Shown here piece by piece: positions 15,780-24,335 of a stretch of DNA of 40,913 nucleotides. The notes beneath the pieces are model-generated. The model searched no databases. It was not told the DNA's origin and saw only the letters and a list, made by a program, of their open reading frames with translations. The DNA lies in contig CAIYYO010000245.1 of NCBI GenBank assembly GCA_903930485.1, positions 1 through 40,913 of the forward strand, given 5' to 3'. Source of the DNA: Methanobacteriota archaeon. Its GTDB lineage: Archaea; Altiarchaeota; Altiarchaeia; IMC4; QMZM01. Each line of letters opens with the position of its first letter. Within the stretch, counting starts at the first letter, position 1. The translations under genes were made by a program, and so were the position numbers.

Positions 15780-17111
15780 TCAACCGCCGCTCGCCCACAA
15801 TCCTATCAGATTCAGCACCTGCCCTATCGTCGCATGTCCTTGGGCCCATTGCCCTATGATGGTGAGTACTTCTCCGACGGTTACTTGTCCGCATGGCGGG
15901 GTGTCGCCCGGGTTCGCGCAGGACGATGGCATGGTCGTTGTCGTAGTTCCGTAGGTCGTCGTAGTCGCGCCAGGCGTTGTCGTATCCGTTATCTCCACGG
16001 TGTAGTCTTCGACTTCCCCGAAGTAGATCGGGTCGCATGGGCCCTTGCTTAGCCAGTTGTCCGTGATCCTCATCCTGGTCTTTCCCGTGAGGGCGTTTGC
16101 TGGCACTGTCATCGTCTTCGTGAAAGTGTGCGTGCCGGAAAACTCGTAGGTTCCGAGGTCTATTGCTTCCCCGGCGTCGGTGTAATCGTGGTCCTGGTTG
16201 TAGTCTATCCAGGCTTTGACGTATTCTCCGGAGTAGTAGCTTACGTTCACCTGGACGGCGAGCACGTATTGTTGTCCTCTTGCGAGCGTCGTCAGTGTCT
16301 GGGCCGTGTAGTCCGAGTAATCGCTTCCGCCCGAAGCCGTCGAGCCTGTGTTCAAGGTTACGCGGCTGATGTATTCGCCGTAGTAGTCGCTGGAGCTTAT
16401 CATGCAATAAGGCGTGCACGATAGCTGGGTCACGTTGAATCCCGTGTAGCCTAAGGAGCCGTCTACGGATTTGTCGCTGGTGAATCTGATCGTCGTTGTC
16501 GAGTTCAGGGGCGCGTAGAATCCCGACCATTGGCCTGAGAGCTCCTGGTTTCCGAGCGTCAGCGTGTCGTAATAATCTTCAGTTTTTCCTTTAGAGTATG
16601 CCCCCATCTGCATGTTCCCGGGGCATGTGCACGTGATGGAGCAGTTCATGTTGCTCCCGTACTCGGTCTGGTTGAGGCTTATGCTTACGTTGTTCACTCC
16701 CTCGGCAAGTCCTGAGCATGACCAGGAGGGACAGGGTTTTGTCTGGGCGTTCGGGGTGTTGTCCACTGTGACGTAGACCATGTCCCGGCTTGAGATGTTG
16801 TTCGAGTCGGTGACTGTCAGCCTTAGCGTGTATTGCCCGTCCGGGACTTTCGAGGTGTTCCATGAGCCCAGTATGCTCTGGTTTATGTTCGACGTTCCTC
16901 CGCCGGTGAGCCCTATGCCTGTTGTGGTCCAGTTAGCCGGGTTCCGGCCTGGTCCGACCTCGAGCACGTACCTTGCGATGTTCGGGCTTATCGCCGTGCC
17001 GTTCACCCTGGTCGTACCGTTGATGAAGCCTTCCTGGTTGGTGACGCACCCGCAACTGAACAAGACGAGGACGGCAAGCATGACTGCCCCTGACTGTTCA
17101 TTTCTCTTCAT
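15780..17111 (-). CDS. Secreted GEVED-domain protein with dockerin-like tail
   Basis: 443 aa from the ATG at 17111; an in-frame GTG at 17120 is less likely. The N-terminus has a basic head and a hydrophobic stretch ending LFSCGC, a possible lipobox. Then come beta-rich segments with a YTLRLTVTDSN strand typical of Ig/PKD-like folds, Cys pairs, and a GEVED module (about 245-375) ending YFGEVEDYTVEI, known from secreted adhesion and enzyme proteins. After a Thr-rich linker the last 45 residues (NPGDTPPCGQVTVGEVLTI then ATIGQVLNLIGLWASGG) form a duplicated dockerin-like pair. The start overlaps the subtilase stop by 14 bases, so the two are translationally coupled. It is probably an accessory surface protein of that protease. 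Confidence 0.8.
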   Translation of the reverse strand: MKRNEQSGAVMLAVLVLFSCGCVTNQEGFINGTTRVNGTAISPNIARYVLEVGPGRNPANWTTTGIGLTGGGTSNINQSILGSWNTSKVPDGQYTLRLTVTDSNNISSRDMVYVTVDNTPNAQTKPCPSWSCSGLAEGVNNVSISLNQTEYGSNMNCSITCTCPGNMQMGAYSKGKTEDYYDTLTLGNQELSGQWSGFYAPLNSTTTIRFTSDKSVDGSLGYTGFNVTQLSCTPYCMISSSDYYGEYISRVTLNTGSTASGGSDYSDYTAQTLTTLARGQQYVLAVQVNVSYYSGEYVKAWIDYNQDHDYTDAGEAIDLGTYEFSGTHTFTKTMTVPANALTGKTRMRITDNWLSKGPCDPIYFGEVEDYTVEITDTTTPGATTTTYGTTTTTMPSSCANPGDTPPCGQVTVGEVLTIIGQWAQGHATIGQVLNLIGLWASGG

Positions 17112-19341
17112 AGGTGACACCTTCCAAGTTGTTTATCAAAGCGACCGGCGGAGGACTCGTCAGCATCAGGGCTGCCGAGACGTTGATAACACCCGCTCCC
17201 TGTATGTTGCTGTCGTATCCGAGGTCCTGGGCCGTGTCTTTGAGCGCGGCTTTGATCTGCAGCGGAGACCATGTCGGGTCCTTCTGTAGCAGAAGCGCCG
17301 CGGCTCCGGCAACGTGCGGGGTCGCCATCGAGGTCCCTGAGAGCGCCACGTGCCTGTCGTCGAGGCAGGGGGTCTCGGAGAACGAGGTAGCCCATCTCGC
17401 CGAACAAATGGCTACGCCGGGCGCGAGTACGTCGGGCTTATCATAGATGTATGCCGGCCCTCTCGAGCTGAAATCCGCGATGATGTTCGGGTCGAGCGAA
17501 ATGATGATGGTCGCGGAAACGGTCCCGTTGTCTAGGAGGCTGCTTAAGTATTCCCCGTCTTCTTCGGAGATCGACACCGCGGGTATGCTTGACACGTTGA
17601 CGAGGTCGCCTTTGAAATTGCCGTAGTAGTTGTTGTAGATTATCGCGCCTACTGCGCCCGCATTGTATGCGTTCCTGACTTTTTCATTGAAGGTGATGTT
17701 GCCCCTCTTTATGAGGGCGATCATTCCCGCGAGGTTTTTTCCTGCAAAATCCGTAGACAATCCGAGGCCTGAATATGTGAGGATGCCCGTTACACCGTTT
17801 GAGGGCGTGGTTATCGAGCTGCTTAAAGCGAACGAGTCTATCGGGTTCTCTGCCTTGTCAACGCTCAGGTTCGAGAGCCTGTTCCTTCCCGGGTCGGACC
17901 TCTTGTAGATGGCTCCTACGGTCAGGGCTTTGCGAGCGCATCCCGGGGACGCGATGGTGCCGTTGTCCGGTCCGTTGTTCCCTGCCGCGACCGCAACGAC
18001 AACTCCTGCAGCTACTGCATTATCAACCGCCGTGGACAAGGCGTCGTCAGGGCTTCCGTATCCTCCGAGGCTGAGGCTTATCACGTTCGCGCTGTCGTTC
18101 ACTGCCCTGTCTATCCCGGCTATTATGTCGTCTTCGCTCCCTTCCCCGGCCGAGCTCATGACCTTGTACGCAAGCAGCTTCGCGTCAGGGGCCACGCCTT
18201 TCAATGTCCCGTTCCCGGCTGCGATGCCGGCGCAATGCGTTCCGTGGCCCTGGTCGTCCATCGGGTCGTCGCTTCCGTCGATGAAATTGTATCCGCCGAC
18301 GACTTTCGAGCAGTTGCTCAGGCCCGAGGAGACGGTGCCGTTGAGCACTTTGTCTATCTCGAAGCCCCAGGAGGTGTCCGACCAGTCGGTCTCGAAGGTC
18401 ACGGTCAGCGTGTCTCCGCTTACAGACGGGCTCCAGGTGTCGTTGTAGATGCCGGTGTAAGTCTTTACGGTATTCCCGGTCGAGTTCTTGAGGTATATGA
18501 CGTCGTATCCGTATTCGGTGTCGATGGTCTTGAAGTGGACCGCCATCTTCGAATAGCCGGGCATCTTTATCGTCCAGTTGTACGTCATGTCGTTATGGTA
18601 TGGGTGTTCAGACGAGAGGGAGTAAGCAGTCGTGCTCCCGTCGAGCCGCCTGCCCGTGCAGTTGCCGAGGTCCGGGTGCGTGTAATCGATCCCCGTGTCG
18701 ACGATGGCGATGGTCACGCCTTTGCCCGTGATGTTCCTGCCCAGGGCGTCTTTCATCCCCCATGCCTGGGCCGCGCCGATCATCGGCACGCTTTCAGAGA
18801 GCGTGATGTGATACGATTTTATGGGATATATCTTTTTGACCGCGTCGAGCGAGCCGAGGTATATGACGTCTTTTTCCGAAACGTTTTCCAGGGACATTCC
18901 GTCAAGCACGTTCATGTATTCCCTTCTGACCGACGGCTTGCCCTCTGCGAGGCTTAGGAGCTGCGCAACCCTTAGGTGCTCGTCGGTCATCTTCGCGACG
19001 TGGTCTTCCAGGGACTGCAGTCCTGTGGCCTCTTTTTTGTATTCGGACAAGGGCTCCTCCCTCAGCTCGACGATGTATCTGCCCAGGCTCAGGTATTTTT
19101 GCAGCGCTTTCTCGTCGACGGGATCAAGCGGCAGGGGCACCCGGCCGTCCGGGTATTTCTTCTGGACGTATTTGGCCGCTTCCGGGGGCAGGTAAAACTT
19201 GTTCAGGTCGACAAAGGCGGCCTGCTGCAGCGCATTGGAAGGCATGGGCTTCACCGTACCCTCTTTTAGAGAAAAGTTCTGGGTAAGGCCGAGGCAGAGG
19301 ATTGAAAGTAAAACGATCGACGGGATCACGGCCTTCTTCAT
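17098..19341 (-). CDS. Secreted subtilisin-family serine protease with CUB-like and PA inserts
   Basis: 747 aa. Signal peptide 1-20. An I9-type propeptide is suggested at about 85-180 (RYIVELREEPLSEYKKE). The catalytic triad is complete: Asp215 (IAIVDTGIDYTHPDLG), His366 (GHGTHCAG) and Ser671 (LSGTSMATPHVAG), with oxyanion Asn455 (AAGNNGPDNG). Between Asp and His lies an extra beta-domain (about 252-340; YDVIYLKNS ... GDTLTVTFETDWS ... GFEIDKV) that looks like a CUB-like fold. Between Asn and Ser lies a protease-associated (PA) domain (about 510-625). It is an extracellular S8 peptidase, probably for protein degradation or surface processing. It has its own TATA box and is coupled to the downstream dockerin-like protein gene. 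Confidence 0.95.
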   Translation of the reverse strand: MKKAVIPSIVLLSILCLGLTQNFSLKEGTVKPMPSNALQQAAFVDLNKFYLPPEAAKYVQKKYPDGRVPLPLDPVDEKALQKYLSLGRYIVELREEPLSEYKKEATGLQSLEDHVAKMTDEHLRVAQLLSLAEGKPSVRREYMNVLDGMSLENVSEKDVIYLGSLDAVKKIYPIKSYHITLSESVPMIGAAQAWGMKDALGRNITGKGVTIAIVDTGIDYTHPDLGNCTGRRLDGSTTAYSLSSEHPYHNDMTYNWTIKMPGYSKMAVHFKTIDTEYGYDVIYLKNSTGNTVKTYTGIYNDTWSPSVSGDTLTVTFETDWSDTSWGFEIDKVLNGTVSSGLSNCSKVVGGYNFIDGSDDPMDDQGHGTHCAGIAAGNGTLKGVAPDAKLLAYKVMSSAGEGSEDDIIAGIDRAVNDSANVISLSLGGYGSPDDALSTAVDNAVAAGVVVAVAAGNNGPDNGTIASPGCARKALTVGAIYKRSDPGRNRLSNLSVDKAENPIDSFALSSSITTPSNGVTGILTYSGLGLSTDFAGKNLAGMIALIKRGNITFNEKVRNAYNAGAVGAIIYNNYYGNFKGDLVNVSSIPAVSISEEDGEYLSSLLDNGTVSATIIISLDPNIIADFSSRGPAYIYDKPDVLAPGVAICSARWATSFSETPCLDDRHVALSGTSMATPHVAGAAALLLQKDPTWSPLQIKAALKDTAQDLGYDSNIQGAGVINVSAALMLTSPPPVALINNLEGVTYEEK

Positions 19342-19364
19342 GAATTTATTATTACTTAAAAGAC

Positions 19365-19374
19365 CTATATAAAC
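19365..19374 (-). promoter_or_regulatory. TATA box of the subtilase gene, overlapping the kinase stop
   Basis: TTTATATAGG on the minus strand is about 28 bases before the ATG at 19341, implying a near-leaderless mRNA. The TAG stop of the upstream kinase frame (19365-19367) lies inside this element. Confidence 0.65.
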
Positions 19375-20263
19375 CTTTTAAGGCTGCTTCCCGTAGGCAG
19401 CCCGGTCCTTGCGCCCACTTTCCGGATGCACAGGGACGCGACCTTGTTCCCATTCCTTCCGGCTTCGAACAGAGAGCCGCCCCTTATCAGCGTGTAGAGG
19501 AATCCGGCCGCGAACGCATCGCCTGCGCCCGTAGTATCGACGACCGGGACTTTGTAGGCAGGGACGTCGTAGCAGCCTTCGGAGCCCGCGACAAAGCATC
19601 CGCGCGACCCCAGGGTTACGGCGACGATACCTGCGCCCTTGTCCAGCAGTGTTTCCGCGCCTTCGCGGTAGCCTTCGCCCGTAAGTCCTTCGGCCTCCGA
19701 TTCGTTCAGGAACAGGACGCTGCTCCTCTTCACGAGCTGGGAAAGCCTCCCCGGTCCCTTCTTCACGTAAAGGTCCCCGGGGCTGAAGCTGATCCGCACG
19801 TCAGGGAGTTTTTTTGCTATCTTTTTCTGGAGCATGAACTGCTTGTCGCCGACGAATGAAGTGATATGCAGGAACGACGCCTTGGCCGCGTAATCCAGGT
19901 CTATGTCTTTCTCGGAGAGCAGGCTGTTGGCTCCGGGGTAGGGATAAAGCGTCCTCTCTCCCCCTTCGCGTCGACGAAGCCGATGATGATCCCGGTCCTT
20001 CCCGGCAGAAGCGAAACCCCGGAGACGTCGACGTTGTTCCTCCTGAAGTCTTCGAGGAGCATCCTGCCCTCCGCGTCCCGGCCGACCGCGCCGATGAAGC
20101 CCGTCAAAAGGCCCAGCCTCGCAAGCCCTGCGACCGTGTTGGCCGCAGAGCCGCCTGGAGACTCGCACACGGATCTGACCGGCACATGCTCCCCCTCGCG
20201 TGCGATCCTTTCCACCATGTACAGCCTGTCCAGGTTTAATGCGCCGAAGCCGATGACGTCCAT
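19365..20263 (-). pseudogene. PfkB-family carbohydrate/nucleoside kinase, frameshifted
   Basis: The N-terminal part reads from the ATG at 20263 (MDVIGFGALNLDRLYMVERI ... PGGSAANTVAGLARLG ... GFVDAKGERG), carrying PfkB signature 1. The C-terminal part is in another frame (ERTLYPYPGAN ... DTTGAGDAFAAGF), with the anion hole and catalytic Asp of signature 2. The switch falls at 19951-19966 in a run of five C followed by CT repeats (plus strand). One missing base in the G-run, or an extra GA on the coding strand, would restore a full kinase of about 298 aa. Both halves are otherwise well conserved, so a recent mutation or a sequencing error in the repeat is most likely. It starts 14 bases after the HAD gene. 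Confidence 0.75.
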
Positions 20264-20277
20264 TTTTTTACTTTTTT

Positions 20278-21369
20278 TCAGCCGAGCTTTGCGGCGTCGC
20301 CTCTGACGAGTGACCGCGCTCTCTTATGGGTGATGAGGATCTCTTCCATTTTTTCCTTGCTTATGCCTTCGAGCAGGTGGTAGGCCGGCTTGAAGAAATC
20401 CTTGTTAGTTTTGTTTTCGTCCAGGAATTCTCTAACGTCGGCCGTTGCATATTCTTCAGGGATCTTCGAGGGCTCGCTCAGGAATGCGTCGCGCCTGGTT
20501 TCCCATTCCCTGACGGTTTCCAACACGCCTGCTTTTCCCTTGCGTTCATGGGCCGCGGTAAGGGCGAGCAGGAGGCGCATGTCCGTCGATGCGAGGCCTG
20601 CGACCCCGTAAGGCATGCAGAACACGTTGCCGTTGAATACTACCGAAACCCCGCCCGAGTCCCTGACCCCGCCGAGCATCCTGTAATCCGTTATGCTGTC
20701 CCCGACCACGATGTAATTCTTAAGTTTCGTTTTCGTTTTCTTCGCGACGTCTTTGGCGGCGTCGAGCTTCCGTTGGCCTCCGACGACGCGGACCTCTTTC
20801 ATAGCCTGCCCGATGCCTGTCTTGGAGAGGTCCTTCCAGAAGAATCTGTCGAGCCTTGCCTTCAATTTTTTCTCGTCGTTGAGGTCAGGGTAAAGATCGT
20901 CGAGTATGTCTATCTCGGCTTCCTCTATCAGCGACGAATCCGCGTCATGCAATTCTCTCACGTAACGGTCAAGGTCCAGCCGCGTGCAATAAACCTTCTC
21001 CTTCGCGATTCCGATCTTCCCGGCGATGTTGTGGGCATGCTGCCGGTAGCTTGTGGAAATAATGTACGGGTCCCAGCCTGTCTCCTTCAGCCGGTCAATC
21101 GTGTATTTGACGCCGTCGACTATCTTCGCATTGTCCGAGACCTTCCTGATCTGTTCCTCGGTTATCCCGTGGCGTATCAGGAAAGGGACTATCAGCGAAA
21201 GAGTGTCTCCGGGCTCATAGCCTCGCCTCTTTTCCAGCGTGAGTATGTCGTCGTACCTGCTGACAGCCTCGAATATCCTGTGCCCTGCGTCTATCAGCCC
21301 CAGCACTTCGTAAGCGTTGTCCTGCGGCGAAAGCGGCCCCTCGAGGTCGAAGCAGATTATCTTGGCCAT
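20278..21369 (-). CDS. HAD-superfamily protein, COG4030/EhaR-like
   Basis: 363 aa. HAD motifs: FDLEG with the Asp8 nucleophile near the N-terminus, IISTSYRQ (motif II Ser/Thr), a Lys-containing segment (KLDAAKDVAKKTKT), and VVGDSITDYRML (motif IV acidic pair). The layout fits the archaeal COG4030 family, named after energy-converting hydrogenase A subunit R in methanogens. The second residue of the usual DxD pair is Glu10, which may lower phosphatase activity. No hydrogenase gene is nearby, so a link to Eha is not supported here. The next gene downstream is the PfkB kinase, 14 bases on; a joint role in sugar-phosphate metabolism is possible but is an inference. Confidence 0.82.
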   Translation of the reverse strand: MAKIICFDLEGPLSPQDNAYEVLGLIDAGHRIFEAVSRYDDILTLEKRRGYEPGDTLSLIVPFLIRHGITEEQIRKVSDNAKIVDGVKYTIDRLKETGWDPYIISTSYRQHAHNIAGKIGIAKEKVYCTRLDLDRYVRELHDADSSLIEEAEIDILDDLYPDLNDEKKLKARLDRFFWKDLSKTGIGQAMKEVRVVGGQRKLDAAKDVAKKTKTKLKNYIVVGDSITDYRMLGGVRDSGGVSVVFNGNVFCMPYGVAGLASTDMRLLLALTAAHERKGKAGVLETVREWETRRDAFLSEPSKIPEEYATADVREFLDENKTNKDFFKPAYHLLEGISKEKMEEILITHKRARSLVRGDAAKLG

Positions 21370-21447
21370 TTCTGATCGGTTTTATTATATAGCACCAGCG
21401 TCTTAATCTAATAATTATAAACAATGCAGGATTAATAAGAGCTGAAA

Positions 21448-22335
21448 ATGTTGCTACTACCCGTGCTTGTCGTGCTCGCATCTATCGTGTTCCTGGGACT
21501 CGCCAGCCTGGCCGACCTGCGCACCGGAGAAGTCCCGGACGGACTAAGCTACGGCTATACGGTTGTGATGATCCTGCTTGCGGCCTACGGCTCTTACACA
21601 TTCAATGACACCTCGCTTGTGACCGACTCCCTCATAATGGGTGCATGTTTTTTCATAGCCGGGTTCTTAATGTTCTACCTCGGGCAATGGGGCGGCGGAG
21701 ACGTGAAAGTCCTAGCAGGGATAGGCTGCGCCCTCGGATCCCTCAACCATATAGGATACCTTCCGCAGGCCGCGCTCTCCTTTTATCCCTACTACCTGTC
21801 GTACCTGACAAACCTGATCTTCATAGCGTTCCCGTATGCCGCGATCTACGGCCTCGTTATCGGCTTCAATAATCCCGACACGCGGAAGGAATTCGGCGCC
21901 TACGTTGGAAAGGCCAGGACAAAGGCGATATTGATAGCGTCTTTGTCCCCCTCGCTCCTTGCATTCCTCGTAAACCTCCAGAAGCTGGCCTCGTTCTATT
22001 TACTCCTGCCGGTCATGCTCACCGTCGCGCTTTACCTCAAAGCGGTCGAGAAAACAGCACTCAGGCAGTCAAAGGATGTAAAGGACCTGCGAGAAGGCGA
22101 CGTCGCGGCAGAAGACCTCGCTTGCGGCAACGAAACAATCGCGAGCAAGAGAGACATCGAAGGCATGAGCCCGGACGCTATCAAAAAGATCCAGGAACTG
22201 TCTGCAAAGGGAGAGCTTCCGGGCAGGATAGTAATAAAAAGAGGCATCAAGTTCACGCTTGTATTGTTCCTCGCATTCCTAACGTCAGTCTACCTCGGCA
22301 ACCTGGTGGAGATAATCACTGGTTTGCTGATATAG
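21448..22335 (+). CDS. A24-family prepilin peptidase (first copy)
   Basis: 295 aa, an integral membrane aspartyl protease that cleaves class III signal peptides of pilins and archaellins on the cytosolic side. The two catalytic Asp are visible: Asp23 in SLADLRTGEVPD and Asp85 in WGGGDVK (GxGD-type). About seven membrane helices are seen. A C-terminal soluble part (about 200-270) with VKDLREGDVAAEDLACGN and SKRDIEGM precedes the last helix. The second copy at 29369 has an equivalent part (IKDLKTGISVAEEIYTTDG, SERDIEELK), so both belong to the same subfamily. An AATTATAAAC box near 21411-21420 may be its promoter. It converges with the metzincin fusion gene, 10 bases away. Confidence 0.9.
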   Translation: MLLLPVLVVLASIVFLGLASLADLRTGEVPDGLSYGYTVVMILLAAYGSYTFNDTSLVTDSLIMGACFFIAGFLMFYLGQWGGGDVKVLAGIGCALGSLNHIGYLPQAALSFYPYYLSYLTNLIFIAFPYAAIYGLVIGFNNPDTRKEFGAYVGKARTKAILIASLSPSLLAFLVNLQKLASFYLLLPVMLTVALYLKAVEKTALRQSKDVKDLREGDVAAEDLACGNETIASKRDIEGMSPDAIKKIQELSAKGELPGRIVIKRGIKFTLVLFLAFLTSVYLGNLVEIITGLLI

Positions 22336-22345
22336 CGACGGCTGG

Positions 22346-24280
22346 TCAGCACTGGAGGGCCGGCAGCGTCGAGAGATAATCCATGCACTTCTGGCAGAAA
22401 GCCCTCGGACCTGGAGCGTTGGCCGCGCTCATAATGCATCTGCCGCCTGCAGGGTCTTTATTCCCGAAACATGTTCCGTCGTCCCGATTAGACGAGCACA
22501 GGGTTCCGCCTGCGCAGTATCCTGTCCATTTGCTCTCGCTGGCGTCTCCTCCGCCGATAAGGGCGTCAAGGCAATTGGCTTTGGAGTTGGCGTCATGCGG
22601 AAAACACCTGCACGTGTCCCTGTACTCGTCGTTCAGTCCCCAGCCGTGACCCAGCTCGTGCAGCGCGTAATAAGGCATATCAGGCTCGGCCGCCCCCTGA
22701 GTGTAAACGACGCCGCTTCCCGGCCAGTCGAAGCCGCCTATCTCGCCTCCGCAGGTGCTGAGGTCCTCCATCCCGATGAAATAGGTCGCATCCGAAGTCT
22801 TGTCTTTGCCGCAGGCCTTTATCGTCTCCATGAGCTTTTCCTGGAAAGCCCCGGCAGAGCATTCCGCGTCCGTGGCCGGGATGGTGATGGCGCATTGCTT
22901 GTCGGTAGTGCTGAATTCCACTTTGGCAGGGCAGTTCTTCAGGGGTGTGAGCGTCTTGATCAGGTTTGCGACTTCGTTGGCTTTGTCCGTGAAGCTCAGA
23001 GAATTCCATGAGCCAAGCTGGACGAAAACGAATTTCAGTTTAGTTGTGGGGTTCGGGACAGGCGCGTTCACCGAGACTTTGGCCGCGGCCGAGACGGTCA
23101 CCGTGTCGCACAAACACCCGTACGACACCGTGTAATCGCCGTTGCCGGGATAGAAATTCTTCTCGCTCGTGGAGGCGGAATCCACCTGTTTAGGGCCGTC
23201 GACCCCGCCCCAGTCCAGCCCGCATTTCTCGCACAACACGCTGGCTCCGGCACTGTTCACGTATCCGTTGCTGAGAGTCGCATAGACTGTGCTGTACGGG
23301 ACCGAAGATTCGCTCCTGCCCTGGAAAGAGCCCAAAGTCAGGCCGACCTTGGCGGTGCATGTCGGATCATACGTGCAGCAGCAGCCTCCGGGACAGGTCT
23401 TGCATTTCTCCTGCTGCTTGCACGTTTTCATATTCATCCCTTCGCCGCAGACATAGTTGCATTTGTCGTCGCATGCGCTCTTTATGACGATTATCTGACA
23501 AAGCTGGCCGTACTTTGCGGCATCAGCCGTCCATTTCCCGCCGGCGCAGCAGAGCTTGTCCGGGTTTTCCCTGCACGGACAATCGGTTCCAGTGCATGCC
23601 TCCCCGGCGACGTATTTCGAGGTTGTTCCCCCGATGACGAAAGAATACGACCCAAGGTTGGTGCAATCGCAATTCAACGGAGAAATAGCCCCGCCGGTCA
23701 CGTAATTCAGGGCCGGGATCGCTATCCCAAGGAAAAGCAGGCCGACAAGCGCGTTAATGACCCAGCCGCGCATCACTGCCCTGAGATGCGGATCTCCGGA
23801 GGACATGTACCTTAGAGCCGCCACAAGGATTATCAATGCCGCGACGAATGCTGCGACGTATTCGAACAGGCATATTACGCGGCACGAGACGGCGTCGAAG
23901 AATTCCTTTATCTGGTGATGGGGCGTGCATGCGCAATTGAAGGATGCGAAGACCTTTTTAGTCAGGCCCTGCTGCGACCCTTCGACGAACATGTTCAATG
24001 CGGGCAGGGCTATCAAAACCAGCACGAGGCCCACCATTGCATACATTATATAACTCTTCATAGAGTGCCTTACGCCGGGGTCGTCGGACGTCATGTAGCG
24101 AAAGCCCGAGAGGACGATGACGACGGCAGATATCGCGAGGATGACGTATTCGATAAAGCAGGCCATGTTGCAGACTATGGAATCATAGACGCCCTTCAGC
24201 TCCGTTGAGATCGGGCCCGCGTAAACCGGCGTCACGACAAAGAAAAACAATGCCGCGGCAAGCAGTAGTCTGTACTCCAT
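22346..24280 (-). CDS. Double VirB2-like protein fused to a metzincin-like protease domain
   Basis: 644 aa. Signal peptide 1-21. Two consecutive two-helix modules follow (about 30-110 and 125-205), each with the turn [FR]YM[ST]S[DG]DP and an end [IP]ALN[MY], like the VirB2-type module of the 1-2322 paralogues. Cys-rich segments follow (about 225-315, many CxxC). A beta-domain (about 318-410) and a protease domain come last. The protease domain has HELGHGWGLND at 541-551: His541, Glu542, His545, Gly548 and Asp551 fit the metzincin zinc motif HExxHxxGxx[HD]. A downstream CIMS forms the Met-turn. It is probably a membrane-anchored extracellular zinc protease. A TATA box lies 30 bases upstream. 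It is unrelated to neighbouring genes except through the VirB2-like module. Confidence 0.85.
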   Translation of the reverse strand: MEYRLLLAAALFFFVVTPVYAGPISTELKGVYDSIVCNMACFIEYVILAISAVVIVLSGFRYMTSDDPGVRHSMKSYIMYAMVGLVLVLIALPALNMFVEGSQQGLTKKVFASFNCACTPHHQIKEFFDAVSCRVICLFEYVAAFVAALIILVAALRYMSSGDPHLRAVMRGWVINALVGLLFLGIAIPALNYVTGGAISPLNCDCTNLGSYSFVIGGTTSKYVAGEACTGTDCPCRENPDKLCCAGGKWTADAAKYGQLCQIIVIKSACDDKCNYVCGEGMNMKTCKQQEKCKTCPGGCCCTYDPTCTAKVGLTLGSFQGRSESSVPYSTVYATLSNGYVNSAGASVLCEKCGLDWGGVDGPKQVDSASTSEKNFYPGNGDYTVSYGCLCDTVTVSAAAKVSVNAPVPNPTTKLKFVFVQLGSWNSLSFTDKANEVANLIKTLTPLKNCPAKVEFSTTDKQCAITIPATDAECSAGAFQEKLMETIKACGKDKTSDATYFIGMEDLSTCGGEIGGFDWPGSGVVYTQGAAEPDMPYYALHELGHGWGLNDEYRDTCRCFPHDANSKANCLDALIGGGDASESKWTGYCAGGTLCSSNRDDGTCFGNKDPAGGRCIMSAANAPGPRAFCQKCMDYLSTLPALQC

Positions 24281-24305
24281 CAGTTTACGTATTTACCCGT
24301 GGGGA

Positions 24306-24314
24306 CTAATATAC
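24306..24314 (-). promoter_or_regulatory. TATA box of the metzincin fusion gene
   Basis: TATATTAG on the minus strand lies about 30 bases before the ATG at 24280. Spacing is the same as for the two VirB2-like genes at the window start. Confidence 0.6.
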
Positions 24315-24335
24315 TCCGATTTCCGAAAGAAACAT

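Noticed and set aside
20326..21375. 349-residue plus-strand open frame
   Set aside because: Opposite strand of the HAD gene; no motif; the HAD frame carries clear catalytic segments.
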